IMG/VR virus record: IMGVR_UViG_3300022745_000112
Location: 1 to 34,014 of that record
Reading direction: 5' to 3' (one strand)
Length of the DNA stretch: 34,014 nt
DNA from: a virus
Position numbers and translations under genes: made by a program
The notes under the pieces: generated by a model
Databases searched by the model: none
The model's input: only the letters and a program-made list of their open reading frames with translations
What the model was told of the DNA's origin: nothing
In this document: one piece after another, positions 5,550 to 13,919 of the stretch
Layout of the letters: each line of letters starts with the position of its first letter
How positions within the stretch are numbered: the first letter of the stretch is position 1

Positions 5550-7445
5550 TTATTCCAGGAGTGTTTCACGCATCTCAGACGGTTGCAGTGAACTAGGGAT
5601 ATCCGCACAGCCCCAACGGCAATGCGTGTTCATGATGTGCCAGCCTGAGTCTGCGAAGAATGGATCGCACGATTGGACCGTGGCCGGAGTTCTCGTACCG
5701 ATGAACACAGAATCGAACGTGATTGGACCGCCATTAAGGTCAGCACGATCCACCTGATAATTGAATGCTCCCGGTCCACCCGACAGGACGGAAACGCGAA
5801 TCACAAAGTTTCTGGCTTCAGCGTTGTGTTCGTCGGGTGGGCATGAAATCGTTTTGTAGCCGACGTAGCCGCAGACGATCGGATTGTTGGGCCGGTTCTC
5901 AAAGAATCGCTTGAAGTAATGCAGTTCAACCGTGATGTTGCAGTATTCCGGCGTGACATACGGCTCCAGGTGATACGGTCGAGTTTCAATTTCGTAGTAG
6001 AGCAACTCCGGCATTCCGCCGCAGCGTTCTTCAGCACACAGGAAGCACGGAGTTACTTTGCAGTCGCACGGAGCGGCAGAGACCCATAGCCAGTTGTATG
6101 TTGCTGGCGATGCTGGATCATATTCGTTGTGCATTTCGGCGGCTAAGGCTTCGCCACACTCGACGGGCAGGCTCGGCAGAAACGGAACGCTGAAGGTGCC
6201 CACGGCGGTCAGTACGCAATCGCCACACTCGCCCGGACCAAGGTGAATGCTGAGCGGGTCTGCGTATTCGTTGAACTCGCCGCCCGTGAAGACCCAATCA
6301 AAGCCGTTCCACTCGCCGACTCCGCGAACCAGTTGACCATCGACTTCGCCAGTGATGCAGACCTTCTTCACCGCACAGCGGCAAGTTCCGCAGCGATATT
6401 TCCAGCACGAACAATCACCAGCCGAGATGTAAACGAACCTCGGAAGGGGGTCACCCATCAGCCTTGGTGTGAATTCAGGCCGAACGTCATGAGCACTAAT
6501 GTCGCAGCCGCACGACTCGACCGGCAACATCCCTTCGCGGATTTCGTGGATATCGGCTCCAAGCGTGTTCGGTGGAATGCCCCAATCGTTGGTGTCTGTC
6601 CCCGACTGCTCAAAGTCCAATTCGAGGTAGCAGTTCCCGTAATGATCGCCGCGAATGTAGATATGCTCTTGGTCGGTCGTCACGTTTCCGCCGCACGGGA
6701 GATAGCTCCAGCGGTCGCCAAGTTCCTGATTCCACTCAAACCGAACCTGTTCGCGGGCCTCGCCGCTGTGCCTGATGCCATCAACGCAAAGATACCGGGG
6801 GACCGACGTGCAATCGCACTGCGGGTCAATCGGAGTGAACATCTCCATTGGCGGCTTTGTGACGGCTCTTTCAAACGGAACCTTGACCGTGTCGGAGTTG
6901 CCGAACGTCATTGTGCCGACGCAACCGCTCGAATCAACGAGTCCCGTGATGGCGATGTCGGGGATCGACAGGCACGAAGTGTTGACATGGTCGATATAGA
7001 CTCGCTCCGCGACGTAGCCATTACTCGACTCGAAACCCCAATAGCACGCTCCGGCTGAGTAGCCACCGTCATTGTCGTGGGCGATGTAGAGGGTGAAATC
7101 AACGCCGTTGATTGAACCCGTGTAGGTGACTCTCGCATCGAGAGTTCCATCAGCGAAGATCGTCGAGGCCGTGAACACCGCAGGCACAGACACGCTATTG
7201 ACTCGACAGCACGCATTGGCCGCGTCGTCGGGGGTAAACTTCATGCAAAGCATCTTCGGGACGCATCGGCAGCACGAGGCGACATTGATCGCCAACGGCG
7301 GTCTGATGTAGCGGCAAGGGTCACAGCAGCAACAATGATCTTTGATGCCCGTGCGAACCCCGGAGTGATGCTGGGAGCATTGCACACCGCCTTTGACCGC
7401 GTCAGGTCCATCTGAGTATTCAATCCCGTCAATGACCACGCTCAT
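5550..7445 (-). CDS. Large Cys-rich tail or virion protein (631 aa)
   Basis: ATG 7445 overlaps the upstream stop (ATGA) and is preferred to an in-frame start at 7496 inside the preceding gene. About 42 of 631 residues are cysteine by my count, with clusters HCCCCDPC and SCCRC near the N-terminus, CSCWKYRCGTCRC in the middle and CDCKVTPCFLC later. Between the clusters are repeated beta-type segments with Gly, Asn and aromatic residues, as in tail fibres. No catalytic motif or signal peptide is seen. Its place after the tape measure and before the modification genes fits a tail-tip or fibre protein. The cysteines may form disulfides or bind metal. A homologous family is known to me only as planctomycete phage hypotheticals. 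Confidence 0.6.
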   Translation of the reverse strand: MSVVIDGIEYSDGPDAVKGGVQCSQHHSGVRTGIKDHCCCCDPCRYIRPPLAINVASCCRCVPKMLCMKFTPDDAANACCRVNSVSVPAVFTASTIFADGTLDARVTYTGSINGVDFTLYIAHDNDGGYSAGACYWGFESSNGYVAERVYIDHVNTSCLSIPDIAITGLVDSSGCVGTMTFGNSDTVKVPFERAVTKPPMEMFTPIDPQCDCTSVPRYLCVDGIRHSGEAREQVRFEWNQELGDRWSYLPCGGNVTTDQEHIYIRGDHYGNCYLELDFEQSGTDTNDWGIPPNTLGADIHEIREGMLPVESCGCDISAHDVRPEFTPRLMGDPLPRFVYISAGDCSCWKYRCGTCRCAVKKVCITGEVDGQLVRGVGEWNGFDWVFTGGEFNEYADPLSIHLGPGECGDCVLTAVGTFSVPFLPSLPVECGEALAAEMHNEYDPASPATYNWLWVSAAPCDCKVTPCFLCAEERCGGMPELLYYEIETRPYHLEPYVTPEYCNITVELHYFKRFFENRPNNPIVCGYVGYKTISCPPDEHNAEARNFVIRVSVLSGGPGAFNYQVDRADLNGGPITFDSVFIGTRTPATVQSCDPFFADSGWHIMNTHCRWGCADIPSSLQPSEMRETLLE

Positions 7446-8359
7446 GATCCGTAGGCTTCCTCCGCACAGCACAGAGATTCTACGGACCAGAAGCATTCAC
7501 CGGGACGAATCGCACCATAACCGGAGCAATTCACCTTGCCGTTATCATCCTCGCCGACACGCATCAGAAACGCGGTCCCCTTGCGTCCGATCAGCAGCGA
7601 AAGCGGGATGTTGAACCAGCACGTATCAACGTCCCAAACGGTAATGAAATCCCCTTTCTGGACCGAAGACACGCAAAGGACTCGCGTGATGACCGCTTGC
7701 ACGCACGGGCACCGATTGCCGATGTCTGCGTCAAGACCGGGGCAGGCCGCGAGAACCTCGAAGTTGATGATTTCGGCACCACCGCCGCCGCCCGCCCCGC
7801 CGAATCGAATCAATCCATACTGCGAATACTGCGGAGCCTCAGAACCAGCTCGCACATTGCCTACCCACAACACGGAAGCACAGCCGCCACTCACAGCGCT
7901 TAGCGTGTTGTTGTCGATTCTCTCCGTCGCATCGACATCAACCGTGTCGCCCACAACAACATTGGCATCAAGATAGACGATCTGCTTGCCTGCTACTCGC
8001 GCCTTCACCACGCCGTCTTGCGGTGCCGGTTCCAACAAGATTGCGAATCGCCCCCGATAGGCTTCGGTCGCAGGCCATGTGATCCCGAAGCAAGAATTAA
8101 AGAGCAATAAGGCTTCTTGGTTGAGCCCGTCTTCTGGCGGGAATACAGGATCGTCCAGGCCGACCACCGCCAACATCGGCAAATCCACTCCCGTAACATT
8201 CAATACATGGACGATCGAATCATCAGGAACCTCTCGGAACGAGTTCGACGCCTTCACCACGCCCGTTGCTTCGCGAGCGGTCGCGTGGATGGCGTTGATC
8301 GTGGCCGCGCTGGTGCGCGGGAGCGGATCGCCGGGGAAGATCGGGGCAAGGGAGGCCAT
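7442..8359 (-). CDS. Tail-tip type protein with Cys-rich C-terminus (305 aa)
   Basis: The N-terminal 30 residues (PGDPLPRTSAATINAIHATA) are a short motif often seen at the start of minor tail and fibre proteins. The middle is beta-rich with a Gly run, FGGAGGGGGAEIINFEV, that looks like a hinge before residue 200. The last 100 residues contain many cysteines, including CPGLDADIGNRCPCVQ and ESLCCAEEAYGS. The stop overlaps the start of the 631-residue Cys-rich gene, so the two are coupled and probably function together. There is no strong ribosome site at 8359, so the start is less certain. No enzyme motif seen; a structural role is inferred from context. Confidence 0.6.
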   Translation of the reverse strand: MASLAPIFPGDPLPRTSAATINAIHATAREATGVVKASNSFREVPDDSIVHVLNVTGVDLPMLAVVGLDDPVFPPEDGLNQEALLLFNSCFGITWPATEAYRGRFAILLEPAPQDGVVKARVAGKQIVYLDANVVVGDTVDVDATERIDNNTLSAVSGGCASVLWVGNVRAGSEAPQYSQYGLIRFGGAGGGGGAEIINFEVLAACPGLDADIGNRCPCVQAVITRVLCVSSVQKGDFITVWDVDTCWFNIPLSLLIGRKGTAFLMRVGEDDNGKVNCSGYGAIRPGECFWSVESLCCAEEAYGS

Positions 8360-8377
8360 TGGAGGTTGCTCGTGCGA

Positions 8378-9274
8378 TTATGGGAGGAGCGGGACTTTCA
8401 GCTTATTCAGGTCAGCTCGCCCGTAGGTCGGCGTCACCAGTGAGGCGAATGGCGTCGGAACGATCGTGCTGGAAGGCGTGTGAGTCTGCTTGCGAGTCGG
8501 GAAGTGAACGGCGTCCCACCCGCTGATCCACGTCGGAGTACCCGTCCAGGCATTGACCAGGGCATCTTGATACCGACTGATCTTTTTGAACTCCAAATCG
8601 ATCCGAATCAGCCCCGGCCCGGCCCACGATCGCGAGGACGACGCCAGCAGGCATTCGGTCGGTTGGAACTTCTCGACCGCTCCAATCAGGTTGAACTCGA
8701 AGTAAACGCTATTGAGCTTCGATTCGAGCGTACCTAGCAGGTCAATGTAGTTCTGGAGACTTTGATAGTTGGCATTCGACTGCGCTCCCGTGAATTGATC
8801 CGTCCGCCAATAGACCTGCACGGCGTAGGTCTTGACCGGAAAGTAAATCTCGATCCCTTGCACGTCGTTGTTTTGGTCAACGCCAACCATCCCGCCCAAA
8901 TCCGGAGCTGTCTGTCCCGGAGCGGCATAGACGGTCGGTGTATCCGTCCCGCGAAAGGTCTTGCGTGATTCTGGCCGCGAATCGACTTTGGCATCCCACG
9001 TTCCGTGATCCGGCAGTTCCCGCATCCCGTAGTTGACAATGCCGCGAAAACACTTCGACGCTCGCAGCCGCTTGACCACGATTTGACTGACCGGCAGATT
9101 GCCGTAGACCATGTGCCCCAGCGTGACGAGTTCCGCCCGCAAGTCCGCTTCCGCTTGAATCTGCGAATACTCCATGTCGTCCGTCACGATCGCGTATTCG
9201 CGAGTCGCCCCCGGAGTCGGACTATTCGTCAGCTCTTCTTCCCATTCTTGTTCGATCATCAACAGTGACGACAT
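8378..9274 (-). CDS. Unknown tail-module protein (298 aa)
   Basis: AAGGGA precedes ATG 9274. The protein has an acidic N-terminus (MSSLLMIEQEWEEELTNSP), a region that reads like a beta-sandwich (VQGIEIYFPVKTYAVQVYWRT), and a Pro/Thr-rich end (TPFASLVTPTYGR). The segment EFNLIGAVEKFQ and the later WDAVHFPTRKQT also look like virion surface protein. No membrane segment, signal peptide or catalytic motif is visible. It lies between the nuclease gene and the Cys-rich tail genes, where lambda-like phages have minor tail proteins of the tail tip. That role is an inference from position only. Confidence 0.55.
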   Translation of the reverse strand: MSSLLMIEQEWEEELTNSPTPGATREYAIVTDDMEYSQIQAEADLRAELVTLGHMVYGNLPVSQIVVKRLRASKCFRGIVNYGMRELPDHGTWDAKVDSRPESRKTFRGTDTPTVYAAPGQTAPDLGGMVGVDQNNDVQGIEIYFPVKTYAVQVYWRTDQFTGAQSNANYQSLQNYIDLLGTLESKLNSVYFEFNLIGAVEKFQPTECLLASSSRSWAGPGLIRIDLEFKKISRYQDALVNAWTGTPTWISGWDAVHFPTRKQTHTPSSTIVPTPFASLVTPTYGRADLNKLKVPLLP

Positions 9275-9283
9275 GCCAATCCC

Positions 9284-9625
9284 TTAGCTGAGTGCGGCTT
9301 CAATCAAATCCCAATTTTCCGGAGTCCACAAAACCGCTTCGACGCCAGCCCGATGAAACGCTCCCAACCACCGCAATTGCTCCGTCGATGGCTGGTTCTT
9401 ACCCACCTTCAACTCGGCGACAATTTGCTGCTCACCCCGTAACAGCAACAAATCCGGAAACCCCGCCACACTCCGCCGCGAATCGTGAGTGTGATAGACC
9501 ATCCACCCCATCAACTTCGCCAATTGAATCACCTGCCCCATAAACGCCTTCTCGGTAAGCCGAGCGACCCCGCTCCCTTGCGTCTTTGCGGCTTTGCGTC
9601 TTTGCGTTACCTCTCCCCCCATCAT
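9284..9625 (-). CDS. VRR-NUC family nuclease
   Basis: This 113-residue protein carries the PD-(D/E)XK nuclease core of the VRR-NUC domain: GFPDLLLL with D58, then VAELKVGKNQPSTEQ with E71 and K73, and Q84 in the family's usual place. Stand-alone VRR-NUC proteins occur in many phages, normally beside replication or packaging genes; members act as structure-dependent or replication-associated endonucleases. Here it is inside the tail module, its ATG overlapping the tape measure stop (ATGA). Residues 6-17 (VTQRRKAAKTQG) are encoded by a dispersed repeat, so the conserved part starts near residue 20. Whether it is a virion component, a packaging nuclease or a misplaced early gene is open. Confidence 0.85.
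   Translation of the reverse strand: MMGGEVTQRRKAAKTQGSGVARLTEKAFMGQVIQLAKLMGWMVYHTHDSRRSVAGFPDLLLLRGEQQIVAELKVGKNQPSTEQLRWLGAFHRAGVEAVLWTPENWDLIEAALS
9578..9610. repeat. Family C repeat (GCAAAGACGCAAAG type), copy 1, inside a gene
   Basis: On the minus strand this is GTAACGCAAAGACGCAAAG followed by CCGCAAAGACGCAAG. It encodes residues 6-17 of the VRR-NUC protein in frame. Similar sequence is at 12360-12386, 30887-30903 and, as a short piece, 31241-31256. Repeats built from GCAAAG steps are known from several environmental bacteria, usually between genes. Confidence 0.8.
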
Positions 9626-12600
9626 GCCGTCACCTGCCCATTCCGAATTAACTCCCGCAGAGCATCAATGATCCCCACGTAGTACCGAGCATCGTCGCGA
9701 TGCGTCTCCTCGAGCTTCGCAATCACCGCCCCCTGATCGATCTTGATTTGACTCCCCGGAGTCGGCGAAGCCTTGCCCGCACCCCCCAGCGAGGCCATCC
9801 GCATCGCCTGCAAATCCGGAATCCGACTCTTCAGGTCCGCCTTCGCCGACGCCAGATCCGGGACTCGCTGTTTCTCAGCTTCCTTCCGTTTCTGAGCCGC
9901 TTCGAGCAGCCGTTCGCGTTCCGCCGCCGTCGCGTCATCTTCGAACTGCGGCCCAATCCCCGCCTTCTCCCGATCGCGTCGCTTCTTCTCGGCGGCGATC
10001 TTTGCCTTTTCCGCTTCGATCAGCTTCTTGCGATCGTCGGCCTTCTTTTGGACTTCCATTTCTTCGGACCAATCGACTTCCGCCAACTCCTTGGCCCAAT
10101 CGCCGCGCACTGCTTTCTTCGGCTTCTTGCGTCCCTCAATCGCCGCGCGACGTTGAGCGACCATCTCCTCCCGTTGCCGAATTCGCTCTTGAGCCGTCCA
10201 GCGAGCTTGTTCCCGCTTGCTCAAACCGTTCGGCATGGATCGCGGCCCGGTCGGAGTAACCGTTGGACCGGTCGCCGCTTCTTTCGGAGCTTTCCCCGCC
10301 GCCGCGTCTGCCTCTTCTCGTTGCCGCCGCTTCTCTGCGGTTTCCTTGATGACCGTCGCCAAGTTCTCCTTTTCGAGCTTCAGCTTGGCTTCCAAATCTT
10401 TGGCCAGCTTTTGCCGCTCTTCGCCAGCCGCTCCGGCGTTCTTCAGCCGCTCCGCTTCCAAATCTTCGACTCGCTTGCGAGCCGCCTCAACGCGGGCATC
10501 CATGACGGGATCAGCATTCTTGACCTTCTCCCGTTCTTGCTTGCGACCGACGAATTGCTCGTCCAGCGACTTGCGAGCCTCATCGACGTTGAAGTGATTC
10601 AGCCCCAACGCTTTCGAGGTCATCCCGGTCGGATCGAGATCCGCCACCATCTTCGCCGCCGACATCATGGTCAGGATCGTCGAGGCGATCTTTTTTCGAA
10701 TCCACTCGAACGAATTCCATACGATATCGGCCATCGACTGACCCGCTTCGCCCATACCGCCGAACACCGAATCCCATTTCTCGGCGACCCAGGTTCCGAC
10801 TGCGGATGACTTTTCGCCGATCCAAGCCCAAGCCGTACCGAAAGCGGCCGTCACGTCGTTCAGGCGGACGCCGAACCAATCGAACAACGCCAGATCGAGC
10901 GTGTTCGTGATGCTCGCTGCGGAAGTCGTCGCGACTTGCAGCACGCCGGTGAACGCATCACTGGCCCACGTGGTCACGTCGAACCACTTCATTCGCAGAT
11001 AACCGAACCCTTCCGCCCAAATCGTGCGGATGCCGCTCCACAGGATCGACATCGCCGCCGGGATATCGCCCGCTTGCACCGCCTCGCTGATCGCTCCAAA
11101 CGACCGCAACGCCGTCTCTTTGATCCCGGACAGAGTCGGCAGAGCGTCCCCGCGAATCCTCGCCCACATCCCCGACAGTTCACCCGGAGCCGACGCCACC
11201 ACGCTCCGCACCGCCCCCGAAATCCGCCCCCAATTCGCCGCGACAACCAACGCCCCCGCCGCCACCAGCCCCATCGGAGACAACAGCATCGAAGCCCCGC
11301 TCACCAGCTCCGCGAAGCCTTTCAAAGCGACCAACCGCCCCACGGAGCTACTGGCCTTCAACGCACCCGCAGATACCCCGTAGAATCCAGGGATCATTCG
11401 AGCCAACGACTTCGCCGCGTTGACAGACATTGTTCCGATCGAGCGAATCCAACCGATCTTCGGCGGCGCGGCCTTCTTTTCGGTGAAGCCCTTGAACAAG
11501 TCCAAGCTGCTTGCCACTGGCTTCTGTTTTGGAAACCACCGCTCGAAAAATCCCGCTTTCATCGGCAGTTTCGGATAAGCCGCTTTGGCCATCATCTCGG
11601 TCATCGAAGGCAACGACGATGACATTGCCGCCGCGACTGAGTGAACTGGCCGACGATCCGGAGTCGGCCCCGCAAACTTCGGCAACGCCATCGTTGGCTT
11701 CGGCTGCCCCATCTTCATCGCCATGATCTTGCCGTAATCCAATTCAGGACCAGTCGGCTTGACGCGATCAATTCGCTTGCCACCCATCAACTCCGTCATC
11801 GACGGCAACGACGACGACATCGCCGCTGCCAATGAATCCACAACCGAACGATCCGGAGTCGGCCCCGCAAACTTCGGCAATGTTGGCTTTAGGATCGGAG
11901 CCCCCGTGTAGTGATCGACTTGATGAAAGACAGGCTTCACGCCCATCATCTCACCCAGCTTCTTGCCGATCCCGCTGTCCGACGCTTTCGCTGGTTTGAC
12001 CGACTTCTCGACGGACTCCTTCACCGGCAACTCCGACACGACAGGCTTCGCGCCCATCATCTCGCCCAGCTTCTTGCCGATCCCGCTGTCCGACTTACTC
12101 CGCTGTTTAGGCGTCTTCGTGGCGATACTTTCAATCATCCGTGACGGCCAATTAGTCACGAACACAGACACGGCAGACGATTTCGCTGACAGACCCAAAG
12201 ATTTGTCACGCACCTTGGGTAATTCGCCAACGGCCTTTGGCGTCTCCGGCGTTTCCGCAGCCGGTACTTCAGGCCGACGAAACACATTCCGCAGCGAACC
12301 AAAGCCCGCCATCATTTGAGACCCGCCCGCACTCACACCCGCCACCATCCGCTGGTAATCTTTGCGGCTTTGCGCCTTTGCGTAACTCTTTCCCCGCCCC
12401 TTGTCCCGTCCGCTCGACAGACTCGACAGCCCCGGCAGACTGACCGACGACATCAACACGCCCGCCAGCGAAGTCCCCATCCGGTTGGTCTTGGCGATCA
12501 CTCCCAAGACGCCGCTCAACGCGGCACTCAACGCCCGAGCGGGTGTCAACGCGAAGCGCAGAGCGTACCCGATGCCGCGCAGGTTCAACGCGGCCAAGCC

Positions 12601-13821
12601 ACCCGCCGTGCCGATCGCCATCAGTGACACGCCCGCCGCTCCGATACCGGCCACTCCTTTGGCAATGTCCACGATCACTTGCGGATTCTTCATCGTAAAG
12701 TCGGAGAGTGTCTTAAACGCGATTCCCGCCTTGTCGATCTGCGGCACCAAGTGCTTGTCCAATACCGTGCCGATCGACAGACCGAAATCCTTCAATGCGG
12801 CCCAAGAGACTCGCAGCGATCCGCCGATGCCCGAATCCATCGCCTTCGCCGCTCGTTCGGCGTAGCCGGTCACGTTCTGCAGCTCACGTTCGAGTTCCCG
12901 GATCGACCCCGCCGTTTGACCCACGGCGATTGACGAGGTGATGCCGAGAATTCCAAAAGCGTCGTGATACTTCTTCAGCCGATCGGCGGAACCGAGATTC
13001 TTCGTCGCTTGATTGACTCGTTCGAGCACATCAACCAGCGGCAGAGCGTTCCCCGCCGAATCCTTGAACGACACGCCAAAGACTTGTTGCATCCGGTCGG
13101 CATCCGAAGCAGTCATCGCCGCTAATCGCCGAATCGCCGTCCCCGCTTCCGTCCCGACGATCCCGATGTTTCCCAGCGTGCCGATGATGGCCAGCGTTCT
13201 TTGCAGCGAATAGCCTAACTGATACGCGGGGGGACCGGCGTATTCGAGCGACGCACCCAACGACTCAAGGGACGTGGCCGAGGCGTTCGCCGTCTTGGCC
13301 AGCAGATCAGTCACGTTGCCCGCTTCGCTGATATCCTTCTGAAACTGCCGCATCGTCGAGCCGGTAATCTTCGCCGAGAGTGCGACATCCGTCTTCGACG
13401 CCCTCGCCAGCAACAGGACCGATCGAGTCATCTTGTTAATTTCGTCGGTCGCAAACCCCGCGCGACCAAGTTCCGACATCAACGCCCCGATATCCTGAGC
13501 CAAGAACGACGTGCCCCGTCGCATCGCCAGCCGGCGAGCGGTCTTCGTCAACATATCAAGTTGCTTGTTCGTCGCCGACGTGATCCCCGCCACTTCGAGC
13601 ATTTGATCGCTGAACTTCACATAGTCGCTGGTCGCCTTAATGATCGGCACCGACAGCAACGCGCTACCGCTCGCCATCCGCAGCCCGACCGTCCGAATGA
13701 AGTCCGACAGACTCAGCATCCGCACCTGAGTCCGCTTCAACACCGCTTGCAGCTTGGAGTCGTCAGCAAATAGCTCGACAAACGCCCGCCCCGCGCGAAT
13801 CCCTTGTGCCGTCGCTCCCAT
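9622..13821 (-). CDS. Tail tape measure protein, TP901 type
   Basis: At 1399 residues this is the longest gene and sets tail length. Residues about 70-300 match the conserved core of TP901-type tape measures (SDYVKFSDQMLEVAGITSAT, then LLARASKTDV and GTEAGTAIRRLA). A hydrophobic region spans about 388-440 (GIGAAGVSLMAIGTAGGLAA). The middle (about 570-750) is low-complexity Pro/Lys-rich with two sets of internal repeats. A second hydrophobic part follows (SPMGLVAAGALVVAANW, near 850). The last 300 residues are Lys/Glu-rich coiled coil. GGAG precedes the ATG at 13821. Residues about 479-490 are encoded by a dispersed repeat. It is separated from the chaperone gene by about 8.2 kb, whereas in lambda-like phages the two are normally adjacent. 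Confidence 0.93.
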   Translation of the reverse strand: MGATAQGIRAGRAFVELFADDSKLQAVLKRTQVRMLSLSDFIRTVGLRMASGSALLSVPIIKATSDYVKFSDQMLEVAGITSATNKQLDMLTKTARRLAMRRGTSFLAQDIGALMSELGRAGFATDEINKMTRSVLLLARASKTDVALSAKITGSTMRQFQKDISEAGNVTDLLAKTANASATSLESLGASLEYAGPPAYQLGYSLQRTLAIIGTLGNIGIVGTEAGTAIRRLAAMTASDADRMQQVFGVSFKDSAGNALPLVDVLERVNQATKNLGSADRLKKYHDAFGILGITSSIAVGQTAGSIRELERELQNVTGYAERAAKAMDSGIGGSLRVSWAALKDFGLSIGTVLDKHLVPQIDKAGIAFKTLSDFTMKNPQVIVDIAKGVAGIGAAGVSLMAIGTAGGLAALNLRGIGYALRFALTPARALSAALSGVLGVIAKTNRMGTSLAGVLMSSVSLPGLSSLSSGRDKGRGKSYAKAQSRKDYQRMVAGVSAGGSQMMAGFGSLRNVFRRPEVPAAETPETPKAVGELPKVRDKSLGLSAKSSAVSVFVTNWPSRMIESIATKTPKQRSKSDSGIGKKLGEMMGAKPVVSELPVKESVEKSVKPAKASDSGIGKKLGEMMGVKPVFHQVDHYTGAPILKPTLPKFAGPTPDRSVVDSLAAAMSSSLPSMTELMGGKRIDRVKPTGPELDYGKIMAMKMGQPKPTMALPKFAGPTPDRRPVHSVAAAMSSSLPSMTEMMAKAAYPKLPMKAGFFERWFPKQKPVASSLDLFKGFTEKKAAPPKIGWIRSIGTMSVNAAKSLARMIPGFYGVSAGALKASSSVGRLVALKGFAELVSGASMLLSPMGLVAAGALVVAANWGRISGAVRSVVASAPGELSGMWARIRGDALPTLSGIKETALRSFGAISEAVQAGDIPAAMSILWSGIRTIWAEGFGYLRMKWFDVTTWASDAFTGVLQVATTSAASITNTLDLALFDWFGVRLNDVTAAFGTAWAWIGEKSSAVGTWVAEKWDSVFGGMGEAGQSMADIVWNSFEWIRKKIASTILTMMSAAKMVADLDPTGMTSKALGLNHFNVDEARKSLDEQFVGRKQEREKVKNADPVMDARVEAARKRVEDLEAERLKNAGAAGEERQKLAKDLEAKLKLEKENLATVIKETAEKRRQREEADAAAGKAPKEAATGPTVTPTGPRSMPNGLSKREQARWTAQERIRQREEMVAQRRAAIEGRKKPKKAVRGDWAKELAEVDWSEEMEVQKKADDRKKLIEAEKAKIAAEKKRRDREKAGIGPQFEDDATAAERERLLEAAQKRKEAEKQRVPDLASAKADLKSRIPDLQAMRMASLGGAGKASPTPGSQIKIDQGAVIAKLEETHRDDARYYVGIIDALRELIRNGQVTA
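11594..12094 (-). repeat. Internal duplications in the tape measure gene
   Basis: Two repeat pairs lie here. 11941-11983 and 12052-12094 are nearly identical 43-bp copies that encode SDSGIGKKLGEMMG, 111 bp apart. 11594-11686 and 11786-11880 are diverged copies of about 95 bp that encode PKFAGPTPDR...AAAMSSSLPSMTE, about 193 bp apart. Such duplications are a known way for tape measures, and so tails, to lengthen. Confidence 0.85.
12360..12386. repeat. Family C repeat, copy 2, inside the tape measure gene
   Basis: On the minus strand GTTACGCAAAGGCGCAAAG is followed by CCGCAAAG, as in copy 1. It encodes SYAKAQSRKDYQ, residues about 479-490 of the tape measure, without breaking the frame. It lies in the variable region between the hydrophobic segment and the Pro/Lys-rich part. 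Confidence 0.8.
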
Positions 13822-13854
13822 GTTCCGGACTCCGTCCCGTGATCAATCAAACCC

Positions 13855-13916
13855 GCTCGTAGTGACCCGATTCATCGGGGCGAGGCTTCGACTGCATCAA
13901 TGCAGTCACTACGAGC
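13855..13916. repeat. Family A double-hairpin repeat, copy 4
   Basis: GCTCGTAGTGACCCGATTC at 13855 and its mirror TGCAGTCACTACGAGC ending at 13916 enclose two small palindromes, CCCGATTCATCGGG and ACTGCATCAATGCAGT. It fills the gap between the 865-residue tail gene (ends 13920) and the tape measure start (13821). Transcripts across it would fold into a long stem. Confidence 0.88.
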
Positions 13917-13919
13917 CAA

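Noticed and set aside
9700-10809. Long plus-strand frame (369 codons) opposite the tape measure
   Set aside because: Very Arg/Leu/Pro-rich, no ribosome site, and fully antisense to a clear gene. It is a by-product of coding bias.
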